This document shows, in pieces, positions 1 through 8,496 of a DNA stretch of 10,548 nucleotides; position 1 is the stretch's first letter, and the number at the start of each line of letters is the position of its first letter. Below the pieces are notes generated by a model that saw only the letters and a list, made by a program, of their open reading frames with translations, did not search any database and was not told where the DNA came from. Source of the stretch: Goniomonas avonlea (lineage: Eukaryota; Cryptophyceae; Goniomonadida; Goniomonadaceae); the NCBI GenBank assembly GCA_003573635.1, contig QUTJ01031256.1:1-10548 (forward strand). Direction: 5' to 3'. Position numbers and translations under genes: made by a program.

Positions 1-81
1 TCGTCTCACATCGAACCGAATCGAGACCCCTCATCTCCGCTCTCCCTCCCTCCTCCCTCCCTTTCTGATGAGAGGATCGTC
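1..81. other. 3' flank of the TTLL gene, CT-rich
   Basis: This short stretch lies beyond the TTLL stop codon. It holds a CCCTCC-rich run at about 41-63 and several TCGAGACC/GTCTCA words. I see no polyadenylation hexamer on the minus strand and no gene. Confidence 0.5.
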
Positions 82-2749
82 TCATGCCCGACCTGATCGA
101 GACCTCTCTCGGGCAGACGCCGTCGCCTCGACGGTGGGTGCAGGCTGCAGGTGGAGCATGTCGAGGGTGTCGGAGATCAGTGGCTGTGGTGACACGGGTC
201 AACTGTGGGACGCACAGGCAGAGTGTGCTGCAGTCCTGGACTGAGTGCACGTGCTGAGTCAAGTGCACGTGCCGCAGCACAGGCAGAGTGCCCTGACGCA
301 GACTACTGGTGTGTCAAAAAGCCACTCACCACTTTGACTGCTTCGTCCACTTCCGAGTCGCTCCCGAGCGCCGGCGAAGCGTTGACCTGCAGCACGTGCT
401 CTGAGAGGAAGCACACGCCAGGCAGGCAGAGGCATGGGCACACCACACATACAGGCACAGGCACAGGCACAGCCACACCACACACATCACATACAGGCAC
501 TAGCCACTGCTCACTCCCCGGTGCCTGCAGCACGTGCTCTGGGCATGGGCACACCACACAAATACAGAGACAGTGACAGTGACAGATACAGATACAGATA
601 CAGGCACAGGCGCAGGCACACACATACAGAGACAGTGACAGTGACAGATACAGATACAGGCACAGCCACACCACACACATCACATACAGGCACAGCCACA
701 CCACACACATCACATACAGGCACAGCCACACCACACACATCACATACAGGCACTAGTCAGTGCTCACTCCCCGGTGCCTGCAGCACGTGCTCTGAGAGGA
801 AGCAGACGCCAGGCACAGACACAGACGCAGGCATAGGCACAGGCACAGGCGCAAGCGCGCACCTCGAGCAGCCAAGGGCGAAGGCTCGAGTCGATCAAGA
901 TGTCTGCGGGGCCGAGTCAACACAGCCGAGGACTATCAACCACGACGGTGACAGGCCGCGTAACACGCAGTCGCACCGACTGTCGCAGTAGCACGGAGTA
1001 AAACTGACACAGTTACACGCAATCGCCACAGAGTAAAACTGACCATCACAGTTACACGCAGTCACACTGACTGTCGCAGGAGCACACGCAGTGACACAGC
1101 CGCAGTAACACCCGGACTGTGTCGCACTCACGCACGCAATAGCTTTAACGGCCGCAGTAACACGCAGTGGCAGCATCGCAGTCGCAGTAACAGTGGCACT
1201 AGCTGTCGCAGTAAACACGCGGTGACACTCTTGAGCGCCGCGGCAACCCGCAGCGGCAGCTCAACGAGTCCATGGTAAGATTACTGCATTTTCTGAAAAT
1301 TGGATTGTGGGGGAACATTCCGTGAGCAGTGGCTTTCAGTTGGATTGAAAGACTGACATATTCGTAGTTCCCTCACGCGTATCCTAACGACTAACGACGA
1401 CGAAGCAAAGTAATCCACTCTTGAGTGTACACCAGGGCACGAGTCGCACTGACCAAAACCGAAGAGCTCGAAACCAGTGGGGGCGTGGGGAGCGAGCGGA
1501 ATGAGAAGAATCGTCGTGAGAATGATGATGGTGGTCACTCGCTGCCACAGATAGTCATCCGGAATGCCGTGCTGCTTGAAGTATTGCTTCAGCCGCGTCA
1601 AGGTCCATTTACAGCTGCCGCAACGCGTCAGATTGATTGAAGGTTCGGCCATGACTCACCCTGGACCGATGGTATCCTTATCCAAGTTGAGTGACGGGCT
1701 GAATTTGTTGATCGAGGCATTGGTGAGATGTGAATACACGTTCGTGAGCTCGCTCATGTCGTACCTGTGGAAGGACATGCTAGCGTGAGAAAACGGGGAG
1801 TCGTAATGTATGGTGCATCGTTACTTACTTTTCTGTGGCAAACCGAACAATTCCTTCTTTGTACAAATAGACCCTTGCTGGATGAACAGCCGTAATAAAC
1901 ACGTAGCTTCGCAAGTCAAGGAAAACACCGAAATGCAATAAACACACAGCTGCAGTCAGTCAAAGCACGAACACTATATACACCTATGGATATGGAAACC
2001 CACAACAAGACGAAACTTTGGATACAGTCGGAGGTCGAACTTGAAACCGCCCAGGCACATAGGATTGTCGATGTACTTCTGAATAATGAATTGTTGATCG
2101 TAGACCAGGTCGCCAATGTCGTTGATAATGAAAATTTTCCTCCCACGACTCAGGTCTGAGGGTTTACAAATCCATGTTCCCTGTATCATGTCAAAACAAA
2201 GGACCCGAATACGTGCACCCACCTTGGTCTCCTGCTCGGTGTACGCGTGACAAAACTTAAGGTATTCAGTTGGTAGGCTGAAGGTGACAGGGAAAAAATC
2301 GTAGATGCTGCCATAAACTGCTCGCAGAGTTCGAAGATGGCGCAACAACGTGTCCTGCCAACGATAGTCGGGAAAGCAGACAGCGGAGAGCACCACCTTC
2401 TTCGTGATGTTGGCGCTTTTGGGGAGGTGATTGATTCGCTGGTGCTCTTTACACTTCTCCCAGTCAGTGAGCTTGAATCTCCCACACTGCTCGATACCTC
2501 AGCTTTGTTGAACCTTGAATCGAACACCGCACCTTCCAGTACAGATTCCAGGCTTCCTTGGGCTGCGTCTCTTTGTCGAACTGGTCCCAGCCTGCAAGGA
2601 AGTCAGCTGGGGAAAACCAAATCCACGCGCGTGCCTTTGCTCTCCAAGACACGGCGAACCAGAGGCGGAACTCTGTCTGAGCACTTGTAAACGAGTTTCT
2701 TCGCGGGAGGCTGCCCTTCCATTCCCTTCAAAAAATCGCAGTCGTCCAT
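82..2749 (-). CDS. Tubulin tyrosine ligase-like protein (TTLL family, TTLL2-like), 11 exons, 364 aa
   Basis: TTLL enzymes use ATP to ligate glutamate (or glycine/tyrosine) to tubulin tails, mainly in cilia, flagella and centrioles. Exons on the minus strand: 2749-2635, 2591-2533, 2486-2397, 2354-2223, 2180-2026, 1906-1829, 1764-1660, 1614-1454, 903-863, 386-330, 183-82, with stop TGA at 84-82. All splice phases fit, and split codons restore conserved residues (for example, D299 of FGFD is split between 1454 and 903). Visible family motifs: WNLYWK (53-58), WICKPSDLSRGRK (135-147), QKYI (166-169), FKFDLRLYV (178-186), VRFATEK (204-210), HLTNASIN (222-229), GCKWTL (245-250), FELFGFDILID (293-303), PWLLEVNASPAL (308-319). 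Glu312 and Asn314 match the family's metal-binding pair. The order and spacing resemble animal TTLL2, so glutamylation is likely but unproven. Oddities: K147 replaces the usual glycine of the SRGRGI loop, and intron 1 is probably GC-AG. The start is the first usable ATG; it gives a short N terminus. The final exon is the least certain; a CAG/GT site near 95 could allow another downstream exon. Confidence 0.94.
184..329 (-). other. Intron 10 of the TTLL gene (146 nt)
   Basis: The donor is GTG/GTGAGT after the codons DEAVKV, and the acceptor is CACCACAG/CCACTGATC. Phase 0 splicing gives VKVPLISDTLDMLHL, which matches the usual TTLL helix after the SPAL motif. Confidence 0.82.
387..862 (-). repeat. 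Minisatellite-filled intron of the TTLL gene, with duplicated acceptor blocks
   Basis: This 476-nt intron lies between the exon ending in LLE and the exon starting VNASPAL. It is almost wholly repeat. A 30-bp unit is perfectly tandem at 661-690, 691-720 and 721-750, with a fourth copy at 468-497. A block of about 36 bp containing GACAGTGACAGT and GATACAGATACAG recurs at 562-597 and 624-659. A 41-bp block at 500-540 recurs at 753-793 with two mismatches. The 39 bases at the true acceptor (386-424) recur at 777-815 with one mismatch, and a shorter copy lies at 524-541. On the transcribed strand each 30-bp unit carries GTATGT, a good donor consensus. Confidence 0.9.
904..1453 (-). repeat. Long TTLL intron with degenerate CGCAGTAACAC-type repeats
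   Basis: This 550-nt intron splits the Asp299 codon (TTTG/GTCAGT to CCGCAG/AC). Its part between about 955 and 1235 is built from many imperfect copies of short words such as CGCAGTAACACGCAGT, CAGTTACACGCA and GAGTAAAACTGAC. I found no missing exon inside it: the flanking coding sequence joins directly in the conserved order FGF-D-ILID. Confidence 0.8.
2592..2634 (-). other. Probable GC-AG intron 1 of the TTLL gene (43 nt)
   Basis: Splicing AAAG/GCACGC to CTTGCAG/GCTGG restores the conserved Gly-Trp of the VLESKGW..FD segment and keeps the frame. A GT-AG alternative (donor at 2625, acceptor at the CAG just before TTCGAC) also keeps the frame, but it removes the tryptophan and uses a weak pyrimidine tract. 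Confidence 0.65.
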
Positions 2750-2866
2750 CCGATTCCAATATATGGAGTGATAGGTTGTTTAGTTATTTGTAAACTTCGT
2801 GCAGCAATTCATATATCCACGTCTTATCATTTTTACATTCAATTCAGCGGCATTGCTGCGGCAACC
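2750..2866. promoter_or_regulatory. Divergent promoter between the TTLL and quinone reductase genes
   Basis: Only 117 bp separate the two start codons, which point away from each other. The stretch is clearly more AT-rich than the flanking exons. It contains CCAAT followed by ATATAT at about 2755-2764 and a second TCATATATCC word at about 2809-2818. A shared bidirectional promoter is inferred from the layout; no specific factor site is proven. Confidence 0.6.
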
Positions 2867-3571
2867 ATGCTCCGACGCTGCGCGATTCTTTTGGCTACAG
2901 CAGGCTCCCATGGTCGGTGTTTCAGCGCTGGGACGGGGAGCACCCCGCGCGCAGCTCGAGTGTTTCTTGTGCAAGCGCATCCGGTCAGTAGCTCCTTTAA
3001 TCGAGCAGCGGCGGATACCATCGAGAGCGCCCTTGCTGCGAACGACGCTGTGGTGCGGCGACGAAATCTGTACAGCATGCCCGATGGGCGTCCATTTTCC
3101 CCAGTACTAACCGAAGCTGAGCGTTTGGGTTATTTCGACGAGGGCTCGCAACCACAACTGACCGGGGACGCTCACGTAACAGACATTGTGGACAGCCTCC
3201 GCTGGGCAGACTCCTTGGTTCTGGTGTATCCCACTTTCTGGTTCAACTTGCCCAGCATCCTCAAAGGGTTTTTCGACCGCTGTTTTGTTCCAGGCGTTGG
3301 GTTCAAGTACGACCCGGTCCTTGGCAAGCGCACAGTTGGGCTCACAAACATTCGTCGCTGCGGAGTGGTGACGTCCTACGGGTTTGACGAACCAACTGTC
3401 TCCAATGCAGGTGATGCAGGACGCCTGATGATACAAGGCGGGATGTCCATGCTGTTTCACCCGGAGTGCGCGATGTATTGGGATGCGTTGTATTCCATGC
3501 AAGCTGCCCAGACGCCTGAGCAGCGAGCCAAATTTCTCGCTCACATCAAAGCACAATACTCTGAGTGGTAA
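2867..3571 (+). CDS. NAD(P)H:quinone oxidoreductase-like flavoprotein (flavodoxin fold), 234 aa, intronless
   Basis: This family (Flavodoxin_2, including NQO1, KefF, MdaB and YwrO types) binds a flavin and transfers electrons from NAD(P)H to quinones, usually two at a time. Visible features: first beta strand and flavin loop RVFLVQAHPVSSSFN (31-45), NLYSM..FSPVLT (67-82), and the signature run YPTFWFNLPSILKGFFDRCF (121-140) followed by PGVGFKY. A final GGMSMLFHPEC segment (191-201) precedes a C-terminal helix ending YSEW. Residues 1-30 are rich in Arg, Ala, Ser and Gly, almost lack acidic residues and include GRCFSAG, which suggests a mitochondrial targeting peptide (inference). The ATG at 2867 has a good context (CAACCATGC). 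The frame is open further upstream but has no earlier ATG back to 2768. The single-exon structure differs from both neighbours and could reflect acquisition from bacteria or retroposition. Exact substrate is unknown. Confidence 0.94.
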   Translation: MLRRCAILLATAGSHGRCFSAGTGSTPRAARVFLVQAHPVSSSFNRAAADTIESALAANDAVVRRRNLYSMPDGRPFSPVLTEAERLGYFDEGSQPQLTGDAHVTDIVDSLRWADSLVLVYPTFWFNLPSILKGFFDRCFVPGVGFKYDPVLGKRTVGLTNIRRCGVVTSYGFDEPTVSNAGDAGRLMIQGGMSMLFHPECAMYWDALYSMQAAQTPEQRAKFLAHIKAQYSEW

Positions 3572-4279
3572 CTCGAATCTCAACTGTGGAGTAAAAGACC
3601 ATTCCTGCTGTTGGGTCTGAGCCGAATCTTGGTAGCCTCGATTGCTGAGGCGCCTACGCTGTGACGAGCGAGGCATCGGACTGTGGATCCAGCGCTCCCA
3701 TGGGTGAGAGGCACCACGAGGAATATAGTCACGAAGAAGAGCACACACGGAGGATTGGCAATCCTTTTCTGTTGCCTGTTTTCTTCTCGCCTTGCTTCGG
3801 GCTTTTGAGTGATCCTTAGATGAGTAGTGATCCCAAGAACCGGGACAGTGACAGTGACTCACGAGAGGTGCACCAGGACATCAACCAGGCCTGGGAGGGT
3901 GACAGTGACAGTGACAGTGACAGTGACAGTGACAGTGACTCACGAGAGGTGCACCAGGACATCAACCAGGCCTGGTAGGGGCACAGGAGAGCGAGCTAAC
4001 GAGACACCGAGTCTTTTGTCATGGTGTGAGTTTTACAATAGCAAAGAGGGAGCCCTCGTTCACACGAAGACTTGCCAAACGCTGATAAATAAGCGCGAGG
4101 GCCGCGCCCCCAGAGACTTTGAGGGAAACTTGTGCCAACAGGATGTGCGGTGGCAGGTTATGACGCAGGTCAGCGCATGGCCTGCAACATCTGCAAGGGG
4201 GGTTAGGTTGGGGAGGAGGAGGCCAGAGCGGCAGAAGAGTGACAGTGACGTATCAGGACAAAAATAGACAACAGAGTGA
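3572..4279. other. Convergent intergenic region between the quinone reductase and importin beta genes
   Basis: The two flanking genes point toward each other, so this 708-bp stretch holds both 3' ends. I find no AATAAA signal in a fitting place for either gene. An open frame at 3827-4267 (plus) exists mainly because of the GACAGT repeat; it has no recognisable domain and I do not call it a gene. The rest is unremarkable. Confidence 0.7.
3844..3975. repeat. GACAGT hexamer array between two direct repeats, 81-bp period
   Basis: A unit starting GTGACTCACGAGAGG and ending CAACCAGGCCTGG occurs at 3854-3894 and again, without mismatch, at 3935-3975, 81 bp apart. Between them are six perfect GACAGT hexamers (3901-3936); two more precede the first copy (3844-3855). 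Each long unit contains TGACTCA, the core of an AP-1/GCN4 site, but nothing shows that it is functional. Confidence 0.92.
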
Positions 4280-7200
4280 TCAGTAACGCACGTCCAGGGC
4301 CCATTTAGCGACATCGAGGGTCTCCTGCTTCTGTGAACGCCTGGCCTCGTCCAACAACTCGTTGACAAAGGCGTGGCAGAGCTTCTCCTTCACTTTCCCT
4401 TCAAAGGTGTGCGCCAAATCACCCACGACGCCTGCTGCTGCGCGCGTGACATCGTCGTCGCGGTCCTTGTCCATCGTCACGACGTTGATCATCACCATGA
4501 TCTGGTCCACGTGCGGCAGGAGCATATCCACAATCTCTGACGCAAGCCAGTTAGATCTCCGAATCTCGCCACACTATCAGGTCATTCTACCTGGCTGAGT
4601 CTTGTTGGCGACCTTGAAGGCTTGGATCAGACCTGTGTAGGCCTGCAGAATCGACTCTGACAGTCTGTCGAGGTAGAATCGAAGATCCTCGTCCTCGTTC
4701 TCCGCCAGAGACTTGCGGATCGAATCAACCTGCGGACCAGTGAGAACAAGCGAAGATGAGAAGGGTGCGGAACAGGACGACGAGCTGAGCGCTAGCGCAC
4801 AGACAAACACGCTGGGGTCACCGACAACGGTAGCGGAGAGACACGAGTTCAAAATGACGGGCGACAACTGGGACTTGGAAGCTGGGGAGGCGTCTCAAAC
4901 GCACCTGTGTGGTCGCCCCAGCGAGCTGCGGCATCACGGCCCCGAGATACCGGGACATATTTCCAGTAATGGCCAACGCAACATCGCCGATGCATTCAAA
5001 AATAGGGGGCTTCAGGAAGGTGTTAGTTCCGGTGTGGTTGCTGTCCACGGCAGGGTTGGCGACCGTCTCAATAAGAGCCTGCATGACCGCGTCGCACACA
5101 GGTCCCACGCCAGCCTCCAGCGCTCGGCACAGGTCGCCGGTGATGTGAACCGCCATGGCACACACCTGCGAGCCGCAGGGTCAGTCCCGCCAGTCACCAC
5201 CAGAGAGAGACAGGGAGAGCGATCACCGTGCGAGGCTTGCACGTGCAGGGACTCTAAACTTTGGAACATTCCATCAAAACAATGCGTACCTCCGCTTCCT
5301 GCCAGTTGCGCAAAAATGGAATAAGGTAGGTCTGGCAAAGAGGGGCTGAGTATTTCTCAAAGTCCTTGCCCAGTACTGTCACGGGAGTTAGGCAACAGCT
5401 TTGAGGGCAGTCACACACGAACAAAGAGCGAAAAGAAGCATTGGACATGGCACGCACCATTGCACACAGCACCAATGGCGAGGAGGGACTCCTCGTGAGC
5501 AGTGGCGTTGTTGGTCGCGAACACGCGGCAGAAGAGCTCCATCAAGGTGTCTGCCACGGTCTTCTGCCCATCGACCACAAGGTTGAGGAACGCAGGGGTC
5601 ATCTGGCCGATGAGGGCGTGCAAAGCGCCGCACAGGAGCGACTGCCACTCGTTGCGGTCGTTCACGTCATCCTGGTTCAAAAACTGGAGCAACAGTCAGC
5701 ATGCAATGTGTGCGGTGTCATGGGCAAAAGGACGACCCGCTCGCTTGAGTGACCCCTCCCCCCCTCTCTCATCACCAAATCGACAAGCACCCTATGCCAA
5801 ACAGATTCAAGGAGATGGTAACCAGGGGAGGGAAAATACAACAGGGCCAAGCGCAACACCTGTGTCTGGAGGCAGGTCGCACTGAGCCGCTCCGCAAGAA
5901 CCTTGAGGAGGGTCTGCTCAAGGAAGGGTCGGCTGTCGGTACCGGCACTCTGAATGACAGTGCACAAGGCCTCGTAGGCGCTGGCCCTGAGGTTGCAGCT
6001 CTTCGCGTCGGGGCGGTCAGCAGCGGCCATCAGAGACTGGCACACGGGCATGAATCGCTCCGTCATCTCGTTGGACGGTGGCTTGTCGTCGTCCTGCTGC
6101 TGAACAATGCCTTCGGCCATATTGTGGATTGCCCAGCAAATGTGCTTGGCCGAGGAAGCGTCGTTGCCGCCGGCAACGCCTTCCGGCTGGAGCCCGCACA
6201 TGAAGGTGTCCAGCAGGGGTGTGTACGTCTCTGAAACCAGAAATTCAGGAGTTGTCGACAATAATGACAAAATCCAATATCGGGGGATTCATTAGGACAA
6301 GACGTGGCAGGCAGTTCAAACAAGAGAATCAACGTACCAGCAGCAATGGCCTCGGGCACAAACTGGCACACGCGACCAAAGGTCCAGGCAGTTGTGTCAC
6401 GGACTTGCTGGTTTTGATCCTTAAGAAACTGGGCGAGCTGAGGCACGGCCTGCGGTCCGAGTCAGCACAGATGCGAAAACACCCCTCGTCCCTCCCAACT
6501 AAGGCCCTTCCCAGCCTCTCCCCCATTCGTATGTTCTCAAGGACAGAGCTGTTTCAGAACCATTACCTGGCTGACAACGGGCTGCAACTTCTCCTCCGAG
6601 GGACCGTCCAGCATGTAGCCGAACGCAAGAATGGCTGCGTCACGGTAATGCCAATCCTGCGAGGCATTGATTATTTCCTCGATGAAACACACGAACGAAC
6701 TGAGGTGCAGGACCAAGAGTTTTCGTGCACAGAAGGCGACAGAGAGAGAGAGAGTACCTGGTTGAACATGTTCTCGCGAACAAAGCCCACGACGTGGTCC
6801 ACAATCTCGTCACCGACAGTGTTGGCAATCAAACCAAGGCAAGGACCAGCGGACATAGCCTTGTTGGCGTTGTCGTCGTCCTGACCCTCCTCCTGAGAGC
6901 ACGGAAACGTCAGTTTTGTTGGGTGATGAGGCACTAGCAATCGCACCTGGGCCGTCAACGTTGTGAGCAGAAGCGGAACCAGGTGGGGCTGCGCTCCCTT
7001 GATGTAATGCGCACACTGGTATGAGTGTGAGTGACGAGGCGGCTGATAGCTAGAATGGTCCAGCAAGGATCATCGATTAACAACAGCAGCACTGCGACGC
7101 ACAGAGGGATCGTCGCCAAGTTCGTACTCCTTGTCACACACGGTGGACCAGAACTCAATTGCTTGGCGAGCAACATCATCCTCCTCCTTGCGGATGGCCT

Positions 7201-8331
7201 CCATCGTCAACTGCCCAAAAAAAATCAGCTCAGAGCAAGCGAGGCTGACCACTTACGTTGAACAAAACTTGCATGTAGGCAGCAAGTTTGTCGTAGTACA
7301 GCTCAGCGATGCGCACCAAACATTCGAACGCAGCACATTTGACCTTGAGGGGCTGCTCTGCTGTGCACGCGTCACAAGCCACCTGCATGATGTAGCTGCG
7401 CTCATTCTCCACGTCGAAGTTCTTTTTGGCAAACTCCAGAGCATTCAGGAGAGCACGAGTGGCGGCAAGTTTCACTGAGACTTCAGTCTCCTCCTTGCGC
7501 ATGCCAGCGACCACCGCGGTCAAGATGGCGTTGGACTGGCTTTCCAAGACGTCGGTTTGCAACATGCCCTGAAGAAACATTAGTGTCGCTTCCCGAGACC
7601 TCAGCAACGTACAATCTCTTCACAGATGTAGCCAATAGCATTAAGAGTCGCCTCTTTGCGAACAACGCCAGCGGGGGACGCCTCGGCTTGGGTAACGTAT
7701 GTCAACAGAAGAGGCATCAGATCCGGCCACTGGTGCTTCGGAAGTTCAATGGTGGCAATTTTTGACACCACAGACGCCGCAGTGTTTCGCACTTCCCTCA
7801 CAGGGGAGCCCAGGGCGCGCAAAGACTGATGCTGGAGTCAGAATCACCGACAACACAGATGGACCACGCACGTGCTCCTTGATCTCTGTCCTGACAGCCG
7901 GGTCCAGCGCGAGCCAGCTATTGGCAAGAGTCTCTGCCTGTGCATCATCCTGATACACGTGTCATGCCACTTTGTCTCAAGGACAGCTGCAAACCTTGGA
8001 GGTGAGGGTATTCTTCAACTGAATGCCAGCCAAACTGCGAGTTTGCATCTGTTTGCTCTCATCCGAGAGCTCCGCGCTCAAAAGCCTCAAATACAGCGGC
8101 TGTTATCAACGAAGAGTGTTACCAGACAGAAAAAGTGCGTCAAGAGCCAACGCACAGCGTTAGAAGCCCGAGCCTGAGCCAGCTGTGCCTCGGCAACATC
8201 GCGCGTGGCCTTGTCTAAGTGAGACAGTCAGCGACCCAGCATGAGACTAACTTCTTCCACACACACACACGTACTCTTCACACACCTGGGTGTTGGGCAG
8301 CAAGCAGCAGCTGGGAGAGGTCAGCCTCCAT
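4280..8331 (-). CDS. KPNB1: Importin beta / karyopherin beta-1, 17 exons, 888 aa
   Basis: Importin beta carries cargo, often through importin alpha, across the nuclear pore and releases it on binding Ran-GTP. Exons on the minus strand: 8331-8286, 8214-8156, 8099-7995, 7949-7872, 7825-7613, 7568-7257, 7210-7103, 7015-6947, 6892-6758, 6656-6567, 6449-6338, 6230-5860, 5683-5458, 5375-5290, 5165-4905, 4729-4591, 4536-4280 (stop TGA at 4282-4280). Every junction is GT-AG, in phase, and aligns with the animal protein; 888 residues compares with 876 in human. Landmarks: AGIQLKNTLTSK (59-70) of the N-terminal Ran-binding region, KHQWPDLMP, LNAIGYICEEI (to 167), KLAATRALLNALEF, AIEFWSTVCD, acidic loop EEGQDDDNAN (331-340), DWHYRDAAILAFGYMLDGP (from 376), VRDTTAWTFGR (to 431), ITGDLCRALEA, and a C-terminal HEAT pair with AAGVVGDLAHTF. 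HEAT-repeat helices cover the whole protein. The acidic loop lacks the tryptophan found in yeast and human. Confidence 0.97.
6893..6946 (-). other. Stop-free 54-nt intron of importin beta
   Basis: This intron starts GTGCGATT after TLTAQ and ends GCTCTCAG before EEGQDDD. Its length is a multiple of three and it has no in-frame stop, so retention would insert 18 residues just before the acidic loop. Known homologues have no such insert, which supports removal. Confidence 0.75.
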
Positions 8332-8496
8332 TTTCAAAGACGGTGACGAGACTCGAACCTCGGTGCGCGCGCGCAAGGAGCTTTCTATCCACGTCAAAAC
8401 CTCGACTAACTCCCAACTCTCAACGTTAGTGCAACTCTCAACGTTAGTGAAGGATCAAATGCCGATCAAAGTTTGCTACCGAAGCGTTAGTCGCCG
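8332..8496. promoter_or_regulatory. Upstream region of importin beta, possibly a divergent promoter
   Basis: This 165-bp stretch lies before the importin beta ATG (8331, context TTTGAAAATGG) and the ATG of the weak plus-strand gene at 8497. It includes an exact 18-bp tandem repeat, CAACTCTCAACGTTAGTG, at 8414-8431 and 8432-8449. No TATA-like element is convincing. Confidence 0.45.
8414..8449. repeat. Perfect 18-bp tandem duplication upstream of importin beta
   Basis: CAACTCTCAACGTTAGTG occurs twice in direct tandem without mismatch. The AACGTTAGT word recurs in related forms (GCGTTAGTC, CACGTTAGTC) at about 8484 and in the array after 10360. Confidence 0.9.

Noticed and set aside
303-743. 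Minus-strand open frame rich in Val, Cys and Leu
   Set aside because: Only its final part (386-330) is coding, as a TTLL exon. The rest is intron repeat.
434-991. Open frame of 185 codons on the plus strand rich in His, Thr, Asp and Arg
   Set aside because: It reads through the minisatellite in the TTLL intron; its composition simply mirrors the repeat units, and it overlaps a real exon on the opposite strand.
3827-4267. Plus-strand open frame of 146 codons with VTVTVT and HERCTRTSTRPGR repeats
   Set aside because: Length depends on the GACAGT array and its flanking repeats; no domain and no homologue that I recognise.
5388-5648. Several 60-130 codon frames on both strands within the importin beta gene
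   Set aside because: They overlap exons in other frames, cross splice sites and show no domain; they are shadows of the real exons.
8348-8364. GGTTCGAGTCTC on the minus strand, resembling a tRNA B box
   Set aside because: The T-arm stem is imperfect and no matching acceptor stem or A box lies at the right distance upstream.
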